From an uncultured Bacteroidia bacterium (GTDB lineage: Bacteria; Bacteroidota; Bacteroidia; Bacteroidales; F082), in assembly GCA_902799345.1 (NCBI GenBank), contig CADBZW010000007.1, positions 1 through 64,000 of the forward strand: 64,000 nucleotides of DNA, written 5' to 3'. Below, piece by piece: positions 8,509 to 17,028 of the stretch. The stretch's first letter is position 1. Each line of letters begins with the position of its first letter. A model generated the notes under the pieces. It was given only the letters and a program-made list of their open reading frames with translations, did no database searches and was not told the origin of the DNA. A program made the translations under genes and the position numbers.

Positions 8509-10947
8509 TTATGCCCTCGCAGTATTCTGTCCATTGTACAGCATCTGTTGCATACCCAAATAGAATCCCCTAATCTGCTCAGGCTGCATATTGAGTTGGT
8601 TCACTGCATCGGATGCCGAGTGGTATTTCATGTCGATGAGCATTGGCAGATTCTCCGAAGTCAGTTCCTTGAAGCCATTACGCACGTATAGTTCCATGAC
8701 ATAGTTCACGAAATCCAATTGCGCGGCAGTGTACTTCTTCCGTGCCTGCTCCTTCAGGATCTCAGCTCTGCGTCGGCGGTCTATCGGCGTTGTATTGTAG
8801 GCGAGATAGGCTAACACATCCAGCATGTCACAATTCTCCATTTCAAGGAAATTGCGCGTCATTTCCAGCTTGTCCTCAGGAAAACCGCTTTGGGCCAACA
8901 CTTCAAGCAGTTGCTCGCGAGTGTCAGGCTGCGACCAACGTTTGCGCAAGTCATCTTCGCCAGCGAGAAAATGCGGCAACATACCAAAGAGTTTCTGGAT
9001 ATATTCTTGTATGCTTATCAACTCGTCACCAAATTGTATGCGCTCATCCCAATCCGTGTGCAGGGTCAGTTCGCGCGTCGATGATAATTTCACTTTTACC
9101 GTCTTTTTCTGATGTCCACCCGGACAGGTGCAGGGCAGGTGGCCACAAATAGGACAAGGTTGTGGCGTTTCCCAGCCATGATTTTCATGCGATTTATTGT
9201 CTCTACCCTCTTCGTTATTAGGATAAGGCTGCCGTTTGTTGCAGGTGCAAGGATAATTACCACACACAGGGCAGAACGGGTCGCCGTCCCATTCGGCATC
9301 CTTGAAGTTCTTCGAAGCACCAACAAAGTCGTACACAGTGAAATAGTATTTATCGGTGAACAATCGCGTACCACGACCCATAATTTGCTTGAATTCCACG
9401 ATGTTGTTCACAGGACGCATCAACACGATATTGCGCACATTACGGGCATCGACGCCCGTCGATAGTTTCTGCGAGGTGGTGAGGATGGTCGGGCGCAGGT
9501 AATCGTTGTTTTGGAACTGCTTCAGCTTGGCTTCGCCTTCCTTACCATCGTCGCTGGTCACGCGCTCGCAATAGTTGGAGTCGGGCACCTTCTTGTATTG
9601 GTTGATCATGTCGCGAATCACCATCGCATGGAGCTGGGTACAGCAAAACACGAGGGTTTTCTCGTCCTTGCCTATCTGTCCAAGCAATTCTTTGACACGA
9701 TGCTCGTCGCGCTGGCGGATTTCGATGTTGCCGTTGTAGAAGTCTTGCTCGGTGTAGGTCTTGTCAGGGTCGATTTCGCCTTCCACATCGTCGTTGGGGT
9801 CAAACTGGTAGGTGTCGATGTTGCTGCTCGAAATCTTTACGCGATAAGGTGTCAGGAAGCCATCTTCGATGCCTTGCTTCAGCGAATAGGAATAAACGGG
9901 GTCGCCAAAATACTTGTAAGTGTTGGCGTTCACCGTCCTGCGTGGCGTGGCCGTCATCCCAAGCTGCACCGCAGGCTCGAAGTAATTCATCAGCTGCCGC
10001 CACTCGCTTTCGTCGTTGGCTCCTCCCCTGTGGCATTCGTCGATGATGATGAAGTCGAAAAACTCAGGCGGATATTGCTTGTAGTATGGCTGCCCGGTCG
10101 GGTCGTTCGACATGATGGTTTGGAAAATGGTAAAATAGAGATGCCGCGCCTTAGGCACACGGTCATGGTGCTTGCTGTCGTGAAGCAAGTCGGGCGTGAT
10201 GCGCTCCATCGCGTCCTCGGGAAACTGTTCGAAGTCGTTCTTGGCTTGATTGGCGAGGATGTTGCGGTCGCTAATGAACAGGATGCGCGGCTTTTGGTCA
10301 GTGCCTCGAGTGTTCCAATTGGTCTGATACAGCTTCCAGCAGATTTGGAAGGCGGTATAGGTCTTGCCCGTTCCCGTGGCCATGGTGAGCAGGATGCGTT
10401 GTTCGCCCTTGGCGATGGCTTCCAGCACCTTGTTGATGGCAATTTCCTGATAATAACGAGGCTCGCGACCTCCGCCACGGTTCATCGGACAGAGGTTGAA
10501 CTTGTCGCGCCAGGGATTGGCCTCCACAAAAGTCATCGCCCACAACTCCTGCGGCGAAGGGAACTTGTCGGCGGGGCCTTCCTTAGAAGGGATGATGTAG
10601 TTGCCTTGGGCATCGCGCACGCCCATGTCGATGGCCCAAATCTCGTCGCCATTGGTGGCGTAGGTATAGCGAATGTGCAGCAACTCGGCGTACTTCTTTG
10701 CCTGCTCCACCCCCTCGCTGACGTGTTTCTCATCACTCTTGGCCTCGATGACGGCCAACTTCTGCTTGCGGTATTCCAAGATGTAGTCCACCTTCTTGGG
10801 ATGGCGATTTTGGGGCAGTGCGCTCACTTGACCAGGTGCAATGTAAGCCCGCTGTTCGGTCAGGATTTCACTTTCGGGCACCTGCTCCCAACCCACCTCA
10901 TAAAGTTTGGGGTCTATCTTTTTCCGTCGGGTTGCTGATTCGTCCAT
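8509..10947 (-). CDS. hsdR: Type I restriction enzyme subunit R (EcoEI-like)
   Basis: 812 residues. The N-terminal PD-(D/E)XK nuclease shows D54 (KVDYIL) and E68/K70 (VIEAK). The SF2 translocase motor shows Walker A GTGKT 192-196, DECH 303-306, TATP 332-335 and QIMGRGTR about 521-528. A C-terminal EcoEI-type helical domain follows. Between motor and C-terminus are two Cys clusters, CPVCGNYPCTC (559-569) and CPICGHLPCTC (598-608), which look like zinc-binding knuckles. It is the third gene of the operon hsdM-hsdS-hsdR, starting 9 bp after the hsdS stop. It cleaves DNA far from unmodified sites after ATP-driven translocation. Intact by length. Confidence 0.95.
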   Translation of the reverse strand: MDESATRRKKIDPKLYEVGWEQVPESEILTEQRAYIAPGQVSALPQNRHPKKVDYILEYRKQKLAVIEAKSDEKHVSEGVEQAKKYAELLHIRYTYATNGDEIWAIDMGVRDAQGNYIIPSKEGPADKFPSPQELWAMTFVEANPWRDKFNLCPMNRGGGREPRYYQEIAINKVLEAIAKGEQRILLTMATGTGKTYTAFQICWKLYQTNWNTRGTDQKPRILFISDRNILANQAKNDFEQFPEDAMERITPDLLHDSKHHDRVPKARHLYFTIFQTIMSNDPTGQPYYKQYPPEFFDFIIIDECHRGGANDESEWRQLMNYFEPAVQLGMTATPRRTVNANTYKYFGDPVYSYSLKQGIEDGFLTPYRVKISSSNIDTYQFDPNDDVEGEIDPDKTYTEQDFYNGNIEIRQRDEHRVKELLGQIGKDEKTLVFCCTQLHAMVIRDMINQYKKVPDSNYCERVTSDDGKEGEAKLKQFQNNDYLRPTILTTSQKLSTGVDARNVRNIVLMRPVNNIVEFKQIMGRGTRLFTDKYYFTVYDFVGASKNFKDAEWDGDPFCPVCGNYPCTCNKRQPYPNNEEGRDNKSHENHGWETPQPCPICGHLPCTCPGGHQKKTVKVKLSSTRELTLHTDWDERIQFGDELISIQEYIQKLFGMLPHFLAGEDDLRKRWSQPDTREQLLEVLAQSGFPEDKLEMTRNFLEMENCDMLDVLAYLAYNTTPIDRRRRAEILKEQARKKYTAAQLDFVNYVMELYVRNGFKELTSENLPMLIDMKYHSASDAVNQLNMQPEQIRGFYLGMQQMLYNGQNTARA

Positions 10948-10956
10948 AACTTTTTT

Positions 10957-12012
10957 TTATTCAAACACTTCTCTAAGCATCGCCTGTTTCAGCGCATCGC
11001 ACTCCACCAAAGTCTTCCGCTGCACCTCCTCCAACTTTTTGATATTGGCAGAAAGGGCATCGAGACGAGAGACCATGGAACGCTGAATATCAATCTTTTG
11101 TGGAATGTTTATTATAATGCTATTCAAGGCTTTCTGAGTTAGTTTTGGTTGTGCTGCTCCTGTAATGTATTCATCAAGTTTCAACCCTGAAAAATAATAC
11201 TCAACATATTTCTGAGTTATCAAACTTTTGAACCTCAAAACATGGGCATGATTGTTTACCCATACTTTACCTGAAATAGGAAATGCTATTGGATAAGTTC
11301 GCATCAACAAGTTTGCACCATCTTCAGAAATACACAACAAATCTTCGTCAAAAAGATAATCATCCACATAATCCACTATACCTGACGCACCATAATAAGG
11401 ATATTTTCCTTCTGTCCTATTCTTTTTTGTTACAGGAATCCGAATACTATCTAAATTCTCTGAAATATCAGGAAGCGTCTTCTCCTCCCACCCCTCTTTA
11501 GGCCTCATACATTCTGTGAGTTCAGCTTGGAAGAGTTGGCGCGCTTCGGCGAGTTGCTTTTCGGCATTCGCTTTTAAGGCATCGATATGAACAAAGGCGG
11601 CATCAAGGCGGGAGACGATGGAAAGTTGCTCATTCTCATCATCAGTCACTTTTACTATTCGTTCACCATAATCGCGAAAGTAAATATGTGGAATTGCAGC
11701 ACCTTGTTTATATTTCGACAAATCCAAGCTTTGAAGGCAATACCCTATGTATCGTATATTGAATCCCTTTTTAGGCAAAATGTATTGCATTGTACCAATA
11801 AGCGAGGTTTTTTCTGGATAGAAAGCCACACGACCAATACCAGAACCATCTTTCACAATACCAATATAGGTACTCTCTTGATGAAATGTATCAAGGTAGC
11901 CAGCAATTCCACTGGCACCATAAACAGGGTATTCCCCTTCTGGCAGCAATTCTTTCTGCTTTAATGAAGAAGAGCCTTTTGTACAGATTTCTTTAATTGC
12001 AACCTCTTTCAT
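10957..12012 (-). CDS. hsdS: Type I restriction-modification specificity subunit S
   Basis: 351 residues with the two-TRD layout. TRD1 includes YPVYGASGIAGYLD and TRD2 includes YPYYGASGIVDYVDD, an internal repeat usual in HsdS. Each TRD is followed by a coiled coil (IVSRLDAAFVHIDALKANAE and MVSRLDALSANIKKLEEVQR) that sets the spacing between half-sites. It determines the DNA sequence recognised by the HsdM/HsdR complex. The TRD-coding parts are clearly AT-richer than the coiled-coil parts, consistent with exchange by recombination. Its start overlaps the hsdM stop by 4 bp. No recombinase or second hsdS copy is nearby, so phase variation by inversion is not indicated. Confidence 0.92.
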   Translation of the reverse strand: MKEVAIKEICTKGSSSLKQKELLPEGEYPVYGASGIAGYLDTFHQESTYIGIVKDGSGIGRVAFYPEKTSLIGTMQYILPKKGFNIRYIGYCLQSLDLSKYKQGAAIPHIYFRDYGERIVKVTDDENEQLSIVSRLDAAFVHIDALKANAEKQLAEARQLFQAELTECMRPKEGWEEKTLPDISENLDSIRIPVTKKNRTEGKYPYYGASGIVDYVDDYLFDEDLLCISEDGANLLMRTYPIAFPISGKVWVNNHAHVLRFKSLITQKYVEYYFSGLKLDEYITGAAQPKLTQKALNSIIINIPQKIDIQRSMVSRLDALSANIKKLEEVQRKTLVECDALKQAMLREVFE

Positions 12013-13457
12013 TCCACCATCTTTTTTATCTCATCCAACAAATTTTGGGCTTCTTCATGCAAACCGAGCAACGAGTCAACGATTTCCGCTGCACTCCGCT
12101 CATCCACCTCTTCCACCTTGTTGGGATTCTTCACACCGAGGTCACAGTCGTCGCCAAGGGCAGAAACGTCAATGCACCACGAGTTTTCGCTGTCGGCTTT
12201 GGTCTTTTGCAGTTTCAGGAAGTCGGCCAAGTCATCCTCATTCAAAGCATTGGTCTTGCCGAGGTTGCGGCCTGGGTTCAACTGATAGTACCATATCTTT
12301 TCGGTGGGCTTGCCCTTGTCGAAAAAGAGCACCACGGTCTTCACTCCAGCTCCTTGGAACACACCCGATGGAAGGTCCAAAATGGTGTGGAGGTTGCACT
12401 GTTCTAGCAGTACCTTGCGCAACTGGGCAGCATCGCCATTGCTAAGGAAAGTGTTTTTAATCACGATGCCGGCACGGCCTCCTGCCTTCAGCATCTTGAT
12501 GAAGTGCTGCATGAACATGTAGGCCGTCTCACTGGTGCGCAGGTCGAAGTTTTGCAACACCTCGCCACGTTCCGAGCCACCAAAGGGCGGATTGGCCAAG
12601 ATGACATCCTTGCGGTCTTTCTCCTGCACCTGTGCCATGTTCTCGGCCAGCGTGTTACCACGAATGATGTTAGGCGCCTGCACCCCGTGGAAAATCATGT
12701 TCATCGTAGCGATGATGTAAGGCAACGGCTTCTTCTCCTTGCCGAAAAAGGTCTTCTCCTGCAATATCTTGTTGTCGTTAGAGCTTTTGATTTTCTGCGA
12801 CATGTAGGCGAAGGCCTCGCAAAGGAAGCCTGCCGATCCACATGCGGGGTCGTAGACCGTTTCGCCTATCTTCGGGTCGACCACCTTCACAATGGTACGA
12901 ATGAGCGGGCGCGGCGTGTAGTACTCGCCACCGTTGCGTCCTGCGTTGCCCATGCGCTGAATCTTCGACTCATAGAGCAACGTCATCTCATGTTTGTCCT
13001 GTGCGCTTTGGAAGTGCAACGAATCCACGAGATTGATGATTTCGCGCAGGTTGTAGCCACTGGTAATCTTGTTGCGAAGCTCGGCGAAAATCTCACCTAT
13101 CTTATATTCGAGCGTGTTGGCGCTGCTGGCCGTCGTTTGGAACTTGCGTAGCTCGGGAAACAGCTTAGTGTCAACAAACTGTTGCAGGTCGGGGCCTGTC
13201 ATGCAGTTGATGTCGTCGGGGGTACCGTCGGCCTTCTTGGGTGCCGCCCATTGGCTCCAGCGCATGAAGCCCGTAATAAGTCGCTTGTAGTCCTTGCCCG
13301 CCATTTGGGCGTTCATCTCACGTTCGGCCTCAAGGTCGTCGAGATATTTCAGAAATAGCAGCCACGAGGTCTGTTCGATATAGTCCAGCTCCGTGCTGCA
13401 TCCCGCCTCATTGCGCAGGATATTGTCGATGGCATTAAATGTGGATTCGTATTGCAT
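12009..13457 (-). CDS. hsdM: Type I restriction-modification DNA methyltransferase subunit M
   Basis: 482 residues from ATG at 13457, chosen because MQYESTFNAIDNILRNEAG matches the usual HsdM start; a frame to 13502 adds 15 residues of no family character. The helical HsdM_N domain is followed by GEYYTPR about 177-183, the SAM-binding motif I DPACGSAGFL 203-212 and the catalytic NPPFGG 289-294 of N6-adenine methyltransferases. It methylates adenine at sites chosen by HsdS. First gene of the operon. The nearest -7 box is TATCTTTGC (reverse of 13743-13751), giving a leader of roughly 280 nt that contains nested inverted repeats. Confidence 0.93.
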   Translation of the reverse strand: MQYESTFNAIDNILRNEAGCSTELDYIEQTSWLLFLKYLDDLEAEREMNAQMAGKDYKRLITGFMRWSQWAAPKKADGTPDDINCMTGPDLQQFVDTKLFPELRKFQTTASSANTLEYKIGEIFAELRNKITSGYNLREIINLVDSLHFQSAQDKHEMTLLYESKIQRMGNAGRNGGEYYTPRPLIRTIVKVVDPKIGETVYDPACGSAGFLCEAFAYMSQKIKSSNDNKILQEKTFFGKEKKPLPYIIATMNMIFHGVQAPNIIRGNTLAENMAQVQEKDRKDVILANPPFGGSERGEVLQNFDLRTSETAYMFMQHFIKMLKAGGRAGIVIKNTFLSNGDAAQLRKVLLEQCNLHTILDLPSGVFQGAGVKTVVLFFDKGKPTEKIWYYQLNPGRNLGKTNALNEDDLADFLKLQKTKADSENSWCIDVSALGDDCDLGVKNPNKVEEVDERSAAEIVDSLLGLHEEAQNLLDEIKKMVE

Positions 13458-13525
13458 GGGATGTGATGCTATTTGAAAGTGTCTTGCCTTTCCAAGCATC
13501 ACAATAAAAATCCGTGAACTTTTGT

Positions 13526-13640
13526 CTAATGCTGAGGTTCTGGACTACCTTTAGTACCAACAGAAAGCCCACGGATATACCGTAGGCGTTTCAACTTTCC
13601 GTGGTACTAATAATAGAAATTGTCCAGATTTCAGCATTAG
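13526..13640. repeat. Nested inverted repeats in hsdM leader
   Basis: Outer arms 13526-13545 and 13622-13640 are reverse complements with few mismatches (CTAATGCTGAGG... against ...TCAGCATTAG). Inner arms TTAGTACC (13551-13558) and GGTACTAA (13603-13610) pair perfectly, and CCACGGA (13569-13575) pairs with TCCGTGG (13598-13604). The whole ~115-bp unit can fold as one long interrupted hairpin. It fills most of the gap between hsdM and the next gene. It may be a miniature inverted-repeat element or a structured leader of the R-M operon. Confidence 0.75.
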
Positions 13641-13742
13641 TCAGAAAAGCAAAAACGCTTTTATTCTATGTAATTATTTCAAACTTATCCTTTTACTAAT
13701 TCGTTATCGTTTTGATTTGTAATTCATCTATGGTTTATCGCT

Positions 13743-13751
13743 GCAAAGATA
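13743..13751 (-). promoter_or_regulatory. hsdM: Putative -7 box of the type I R-M operon
   Basis: The reverse strand reads TATCTTTGC (followed by AGCG), the best match to the Bacteroidota -7 consensus upstream of hsdM. It would start a transcript near 13736 with a structured leader of about 280 nt before the hsdM ATG at 13457. Confidence 0.55.
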
Positions 13752-13811
13752 GCATATTATTTCATTTGGTTTCTTCAAATAGCCAAAAACTTCAGGGATG
13801 ATTATTCTGGT

Positions 13812-14186
13812 TCACGCCCCCATAGCAACCCTCATAGCCTCCGAATCCCCATCAGCATCTGCCTGTCTTTTCGAGGCTTTAGGCGCACCGCCCGTATAGC
13901 TGGCATTCAGCCGCGTTATAATCGCTGTCACCACCGCATAGGGCTTGCCGTAGGCTTCGGGGGCTTTGGCCGCCATGACTTGCAGATAGGTTACCAAGAC
14001 CACCAGCTTGTCGTTGGCTTCCCGCTTCAGGACGAGAAGGAACTCAGTCCTAAGTTGAATCTTGATGGAGTCATAAAGAACATTTTTTTGATGAATAACC
14101 ATCAAAAACCATATCAAACAGGGAAACGTAAGGTTATCAATGACAAAATGTCCTACCCAATGCCCTTTCAGGTCGTTTATAACCAT
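13812..14186 (-). pseudogene. Probable decayed gene, C-terminal remnant
   Basis: An open frame of 124 codons. The last ~80 residues (LLVLKREANDKLVVLVTYLQ, then a GGAPKASKRQADADGDSE tail) look like genuine helical protein. The first ~45 residues are read from a degenerate 84-bp DNA repeat and are unlikely to belong to it. Extending the frame upstream through the earlier repeat units meets several stops, so the original 5' part is lost or replaced. No family recognised. It lies between the R-M operon and repeat copy B. Confidence 0.45.
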
Positions 14187-14330
14187 TTTCTACCCTATCG
14201 AATCAGGTCAGCGATTGTTAGGAACGACAAAAAGTCCGATTCCCTACCCTTTTGAATCGTTGGTAACTATCTTACACCCGATTGCATTAGGAAAAATAAC
14301 GTTATTAACGATGAAAAATGGAATCCATTG
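14060..14330. repeat. Degenerate tandem repeat, 84-bp unit
   Basis: Read on the minus strand, two full units of exactly 84 bp (14291-14208 and 14207-14124) align over their length: each opens CCTnATnCnATnGGGT, passes through AACGA..(C)nAAAGGG and ends TTTTGTC(A/G)TT. A third partial unit follows (from 14123) and a fourth fragment precedes (14292-14330). 84 bp is 28 codons, so it may descend from a repetitive protein (KMVINDLKGHWVGHFVIDN against KIVTNDSKG..IGLFVVPNN), now interrupted by stops. This fills the gene-free stretch 14187-14340. Confidence 0.75.
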
Positions 14331-14340
14331 AATATTATCT

Positions 14341-14500
14341 AACTGTTCAAAATTAAACTACTTTATTATAAGCTTCTTAGCTGTAAGCTATCAGCCGTCG
14401 GCTATCAGCTCGGTAGCACCAAGGCTGACTGCTGATGGCTGACTGCTGACGGCCATATTCTCCTGCTTTTTATGTAAACTAATTCCACTCATCTACTTAC
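14341..14500. repeat. Long intergenic repeat, copy B (AGCT-rich hairpin family)
   Basis: Near-full-length match to copy A at 809-965: same head (AACTGTTC, AATTAAACT, TTATTATAAGCTTCTTAGCT), same AGCT/GCTGACnGCTGAC core around AGCTCGGTAGCACCA, same tail (GGCCATATTCTCCTGCTTTT, then CTCATCTACTTA). It lies 5 bp beyond the stop codon of the NtrC-type regulator, mirroring the placement of copy A after the ABC-F gene. Confidence 0.85.
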
Positions 14501-14505
14501 CCAAA

Positions 14506-15843
14506 TTACAGCTCTATCCCATAAAGATGCATCTTATTATACAAGGTCTTCCTGTCGATTTGCAGCAGCTTGGCCGCGACGGTCTTGTTGCCCCTCGCCT
14601 TCTGCAAGGCGGCTTCGATCTGCTCCTTCTCGTGCTCGGGACGCAAGGCCCAGTCGTCCTCATCGGTGGCGATGACGGTCTTCTTGTTGGGCGCGCTGAA
14701 CACCGGCAGGTCGTCCAACTCGATGTTCTCGCCTTCGGCAAACAGCACGCAGCGGCGCACCACATTGCGCAGCTCGCGCAGGTTGCCGTTCCAACGCTGC
14801 TCCTTCATCCGCTGCAAGGCGTCGGGCGAGATGCCCTTCACGTTCTTGCCCAGCTCCTCGTTGGCCTGATGGATGAAGAAATAGGTCAGCTCGTCGAAGT
14901 CCTCCAAGCGGTCGCGCAAGGGCGGCACCTCGATGGCGAACTCGTTGATACGGTGGAACAAATCCTGACGGAAACGCCCTTCCTCGATGGCATGTTCCAA
15001 GTTCTCGTTGGTGGCGGCGAGGATGCGCACATCCACGTGGATGTCGGTGGCTGAGCCTACCGGCCTCACCTTCTGCTCCTGCAAGGCGCGGAGCAGCTGC
15101 ATCTGCACCTCGTAGGGCAGGTTGCCCACCTCGTCGAGAAACACCGTGCCGCCCTTGGCCTGCTCGAAGACACCCTTCTTGTCGGCGATGGCGGAGGTGA
15201 ACGAGCCTTTCAGGTGGCCAAACAACTCACTGGGTGCCAGCTCCTTGGAGAGGCTTCCACAGTCGACGGGGATGAAAGGCCCGTCTTTGACCAGGCTCTT
15301 GTCGTGGATCATGCGGGCGATGTATTCCTTGCCCGTGCCGCTCTCGCCGAGGATGAGCACCGAGAACTTGGTGGGCGCCACCAGCTCCACATGTTTGTAG
15401 AGCCGTTGCATGGCAGGGCTTTCGCCCCTCACCCATTGCTTGTTGGCGGGGATGAAGGTCTCCTCCACTTCTTCGTCGGTCGACGCCAGGGCCGCGGCGA
15501 TCTTCTCTTCCAGCACGCTCGGGTTGATGGGTTTCTTGAGGTAGTCGAAGGCACCAAGTTTCATGGCCGACACGGCGGTCTGCACCTCGGCATAGCCCGT
15601 CATCACGATGATGGGCACCTTGCTCTTCAGCTTCTCGCGCACCCAAGTCATCAGGATGATGCCGTCGCCGTCGGGCAAGCGCAAATCGGTAAGGATCAAG
15701 CCGAAATCGCCGTTCGTGATTTCGATTTTTGCCTGTTCGTAACGCGATGCGAGCACAGCCTCATAGCCGTTCTTCTTCAGCCAGGTCTGAATCATCATGC
15801 CGAAGGAGGCATCGTCTTCCACAACTAGAATTCTACATTTCAT
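14506..15843 (-). CDS. NtrC-type sigma-54-dependent response regulator
   Basis: 445 residues from ATG at 15843; the frame runs on to 15903 but passes the -7 box. Receiver domain: acidic pair near E9/D10/D11, phosphorylated D53 (LTDLRLPDGD), T82, K104. AAA+ domain: Walker A GESGTGKE 166-173 and Walker B FLDEVGNL about 235-242. The sigma-54 contact loop reads GSFTSA (213-218) in place of canonical GAFTGA. C-terminal Fis-type helix-turn-helix about 405-443. The -7 box TTACCTTTGC ends only 3 nt before the ATG, so the mRNA should be leaderless. Likely partner of the hybrid kinase at 6044-8500, now split from it by the R-M operon. Confidence 0.93.
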   Translation of the reverse strand: MKCRILVVEDDASFGMMIQTWLKKNGYEAVLASRYEQAKIEITNGDFGLILTDLRLPDGDGIILMTWVREKLKSKVPIIVMTGYAEVQTAVSAMKLGAFDYLKKPINPSVLEEKIAAALASTDEEVEETFIPANKQWVRGESPAMQRLYKHVELVAPTKFSVLILGESGTGKEYIARMIHDKSLVKDGPFIPVDCGSLSKELAPSELFGHLKGSFTSAIADKKGVFEQAKGGTVFLDEVGNLPYEVQMQLLRALQEQKVRPVGSATDIHVDVRILAATNENLEHAIEEGRFRQDLFHRINEFAIEVPPLRDRLEDFDELTYFFIHQANEELGKNVKGISPDALQRMKEQRWNGNLRELRNVVRRCVLFAEGENIELDDLPVFSAPNKKTVIATDEDDWALRPEHEKEQIEAALQKARGNKTVAAKLLQIDRKTLYNKMHLYGIEL

Positions 15844-15887
15844 GCCGCAAAGGTAACAAAAAACCGTAGATTCCACAAAAATACACA

Positions 15888-15921
15888 CAAAAAAAAGCCT
15901 CACATTGGGGAAATGTGAGGC
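15888..15921 (-). terminator. Terminator of coiled-coil lipoprotein gene
   Basis: On the minus strand GCCTCACATT..AATGTGAGGC (15897-15921) forms a 10-bp stem with a short loop, followed by eight T residues. It ends transcription of the 15967-16857 gene just upstream of the NtrC-type regulator promoter. Confidence 0.85.
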
Positions 15922-15966
15922 AATTTAAAAAAATTGAAAACGAGCAGTTCCGTAAAAACGGATTTT

Positions 15967-16857
15967 TTATTTGATGGATACTACCAAATAATTCGACATA
16001 CTCCAGAAGGCGTCCTTGTCGCGGATCTCGAGGACCTTGTTGCCGTCCTCGGTCTCGGTGATTTCGTAGCTGCTTTCCGGGTGGTTGGTCATGATTTTGG
16101 GCTTCTTGGTGTTCAAGGGAATCATATCCAAGTCGCGCTTGTTGCCTTGCATGAACTGGGTCTTGTCGAAGCCTTGTTTTGAAATCTCCTTAGGCTGGAA
16201 CAGACCGCCCTTGCTGAGGACGCCCTTCTCCACCAGCACATCCTGCGTGCCGATGCAAATCCAGACGGTGTTCAACATGGCATCCTGGCTCTCAATGGTG
16301 GCCTGCTGTGCCGCGTTCTGCACTGTCATCGCGTCAATGTTGGTATTCAGTTCGCTGATGTTCTCGTTCAGGTTGGTGACCTGTTCGTTCAGCTCGGCAA
16401 TCTGCTGTTGGCTTTGCTGCAGCTCATCCTTCAGGTTGTTGATAAACACATCCTTCTCGTCAAGTTGCTTCTTCAAGCGGCTCACGGTCTGCTTCAGGGC
16501 TTTCGAAGTGGCGCCTTGCTCAGCCAGTTGCTTCTCAAGGTTGTTGATCTTAGTACGGTTTTCCTGAAGGGTCTGTTGGATGGCGTTGATTTCGGTGACG
16601 GCCTTGTTGGTGTTGCCTTCCTGGTTGTCCATCATGATGATGTTCTCCTGGGCACGCACCGACTCAAGGGCGTTCTCAATCTCGTTAATGGTGTTCAAGG
16701 CCTGGTCGAAGCCGCCTTTGGCAGCCACGGCTTCGGTATAAAGGGAGTCACGCTCCGCCAAAAGGGCTTGGTACTTATCCGAGCGTTCCACATTGCACGA
16801 GGCGGCCATCAAGCCGACAAACAGCAATGAAACCCATGTCAATTTGTGTTGCATCAT
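15967..16857 (-). CDS. Coiled-coil lipoprotein
   Basis: 296 residues from ATG at 16857 (a second ATG follows at once). Signal MMQHKLTWVSLLFVGLMAASC ends in a lipobox AASC. Residues roughly 30-185 are a long heptad-rich coiled coil with many N, Q, E and L (for example QQQIAELNEQVTNLNENISE). The last ~100 residues form a compact domain (GLFQPKEISKQGFDKTQFMQ, then RDLDMIPLNTKKPKIMTNHP, ending FWSMSNYLVVSIK). Similar proteins are common in Bacteroidetes but of unknown role; an envelope-structural or scaffold function is plausible. Terminator at 15888-15921. Confidence 0.8.
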   Translation of the reverse strand: MMQHKLTWVSLLFVGLMAASCNVERSDKYQALLAERDSLYTEAVAAKGGFDQALNTINEIENALESVRAQENIIMMDNQEGNTNKAVTEINAIQQTLQENRTKINNLEKQLAEQGATSKALKQTVSRLKKQLDEKDVFINNLKDELQQSQQQIAELNEQVTNLNENISELNTNIDAMTVQNAAQQATIESQDAMLNTVWICIGTQDVLVEKGVLSKGGLFQPKEISKQGFDKTQFMQGNKRDLDMIPLNTKKPKIMTNHPESSYEITETEDGNKVLEIRDKDAFWSMSNYLVVSIK

Positions 16858-17028
16858 AATTTGGTTTTTATATACCTTGTTAATTTTAGCACAATTTATG
16901 CCACAAATCATTTTTCTTTTCAACAATCTATTTATCAATAACTTACAACAAAATTTCAGCGATACACAAATTGTGGAAAATTGTGGAAATCACAAAATAC
17001 TTGTGCAATATGTGGAAATGTGGGGATT

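Noticed and set aside
10957..12012. Phase-variable hsdS inversion system
   Set aside because: No second hsdS fragment, inverted TRD copies or site-specific recombinase near the operon.
14060..14330. CRISPR array
   Set aside because: Period is 84 bp with homology across the entire unit and no separate constant repeat and variable spacer; no cas genes in the window.
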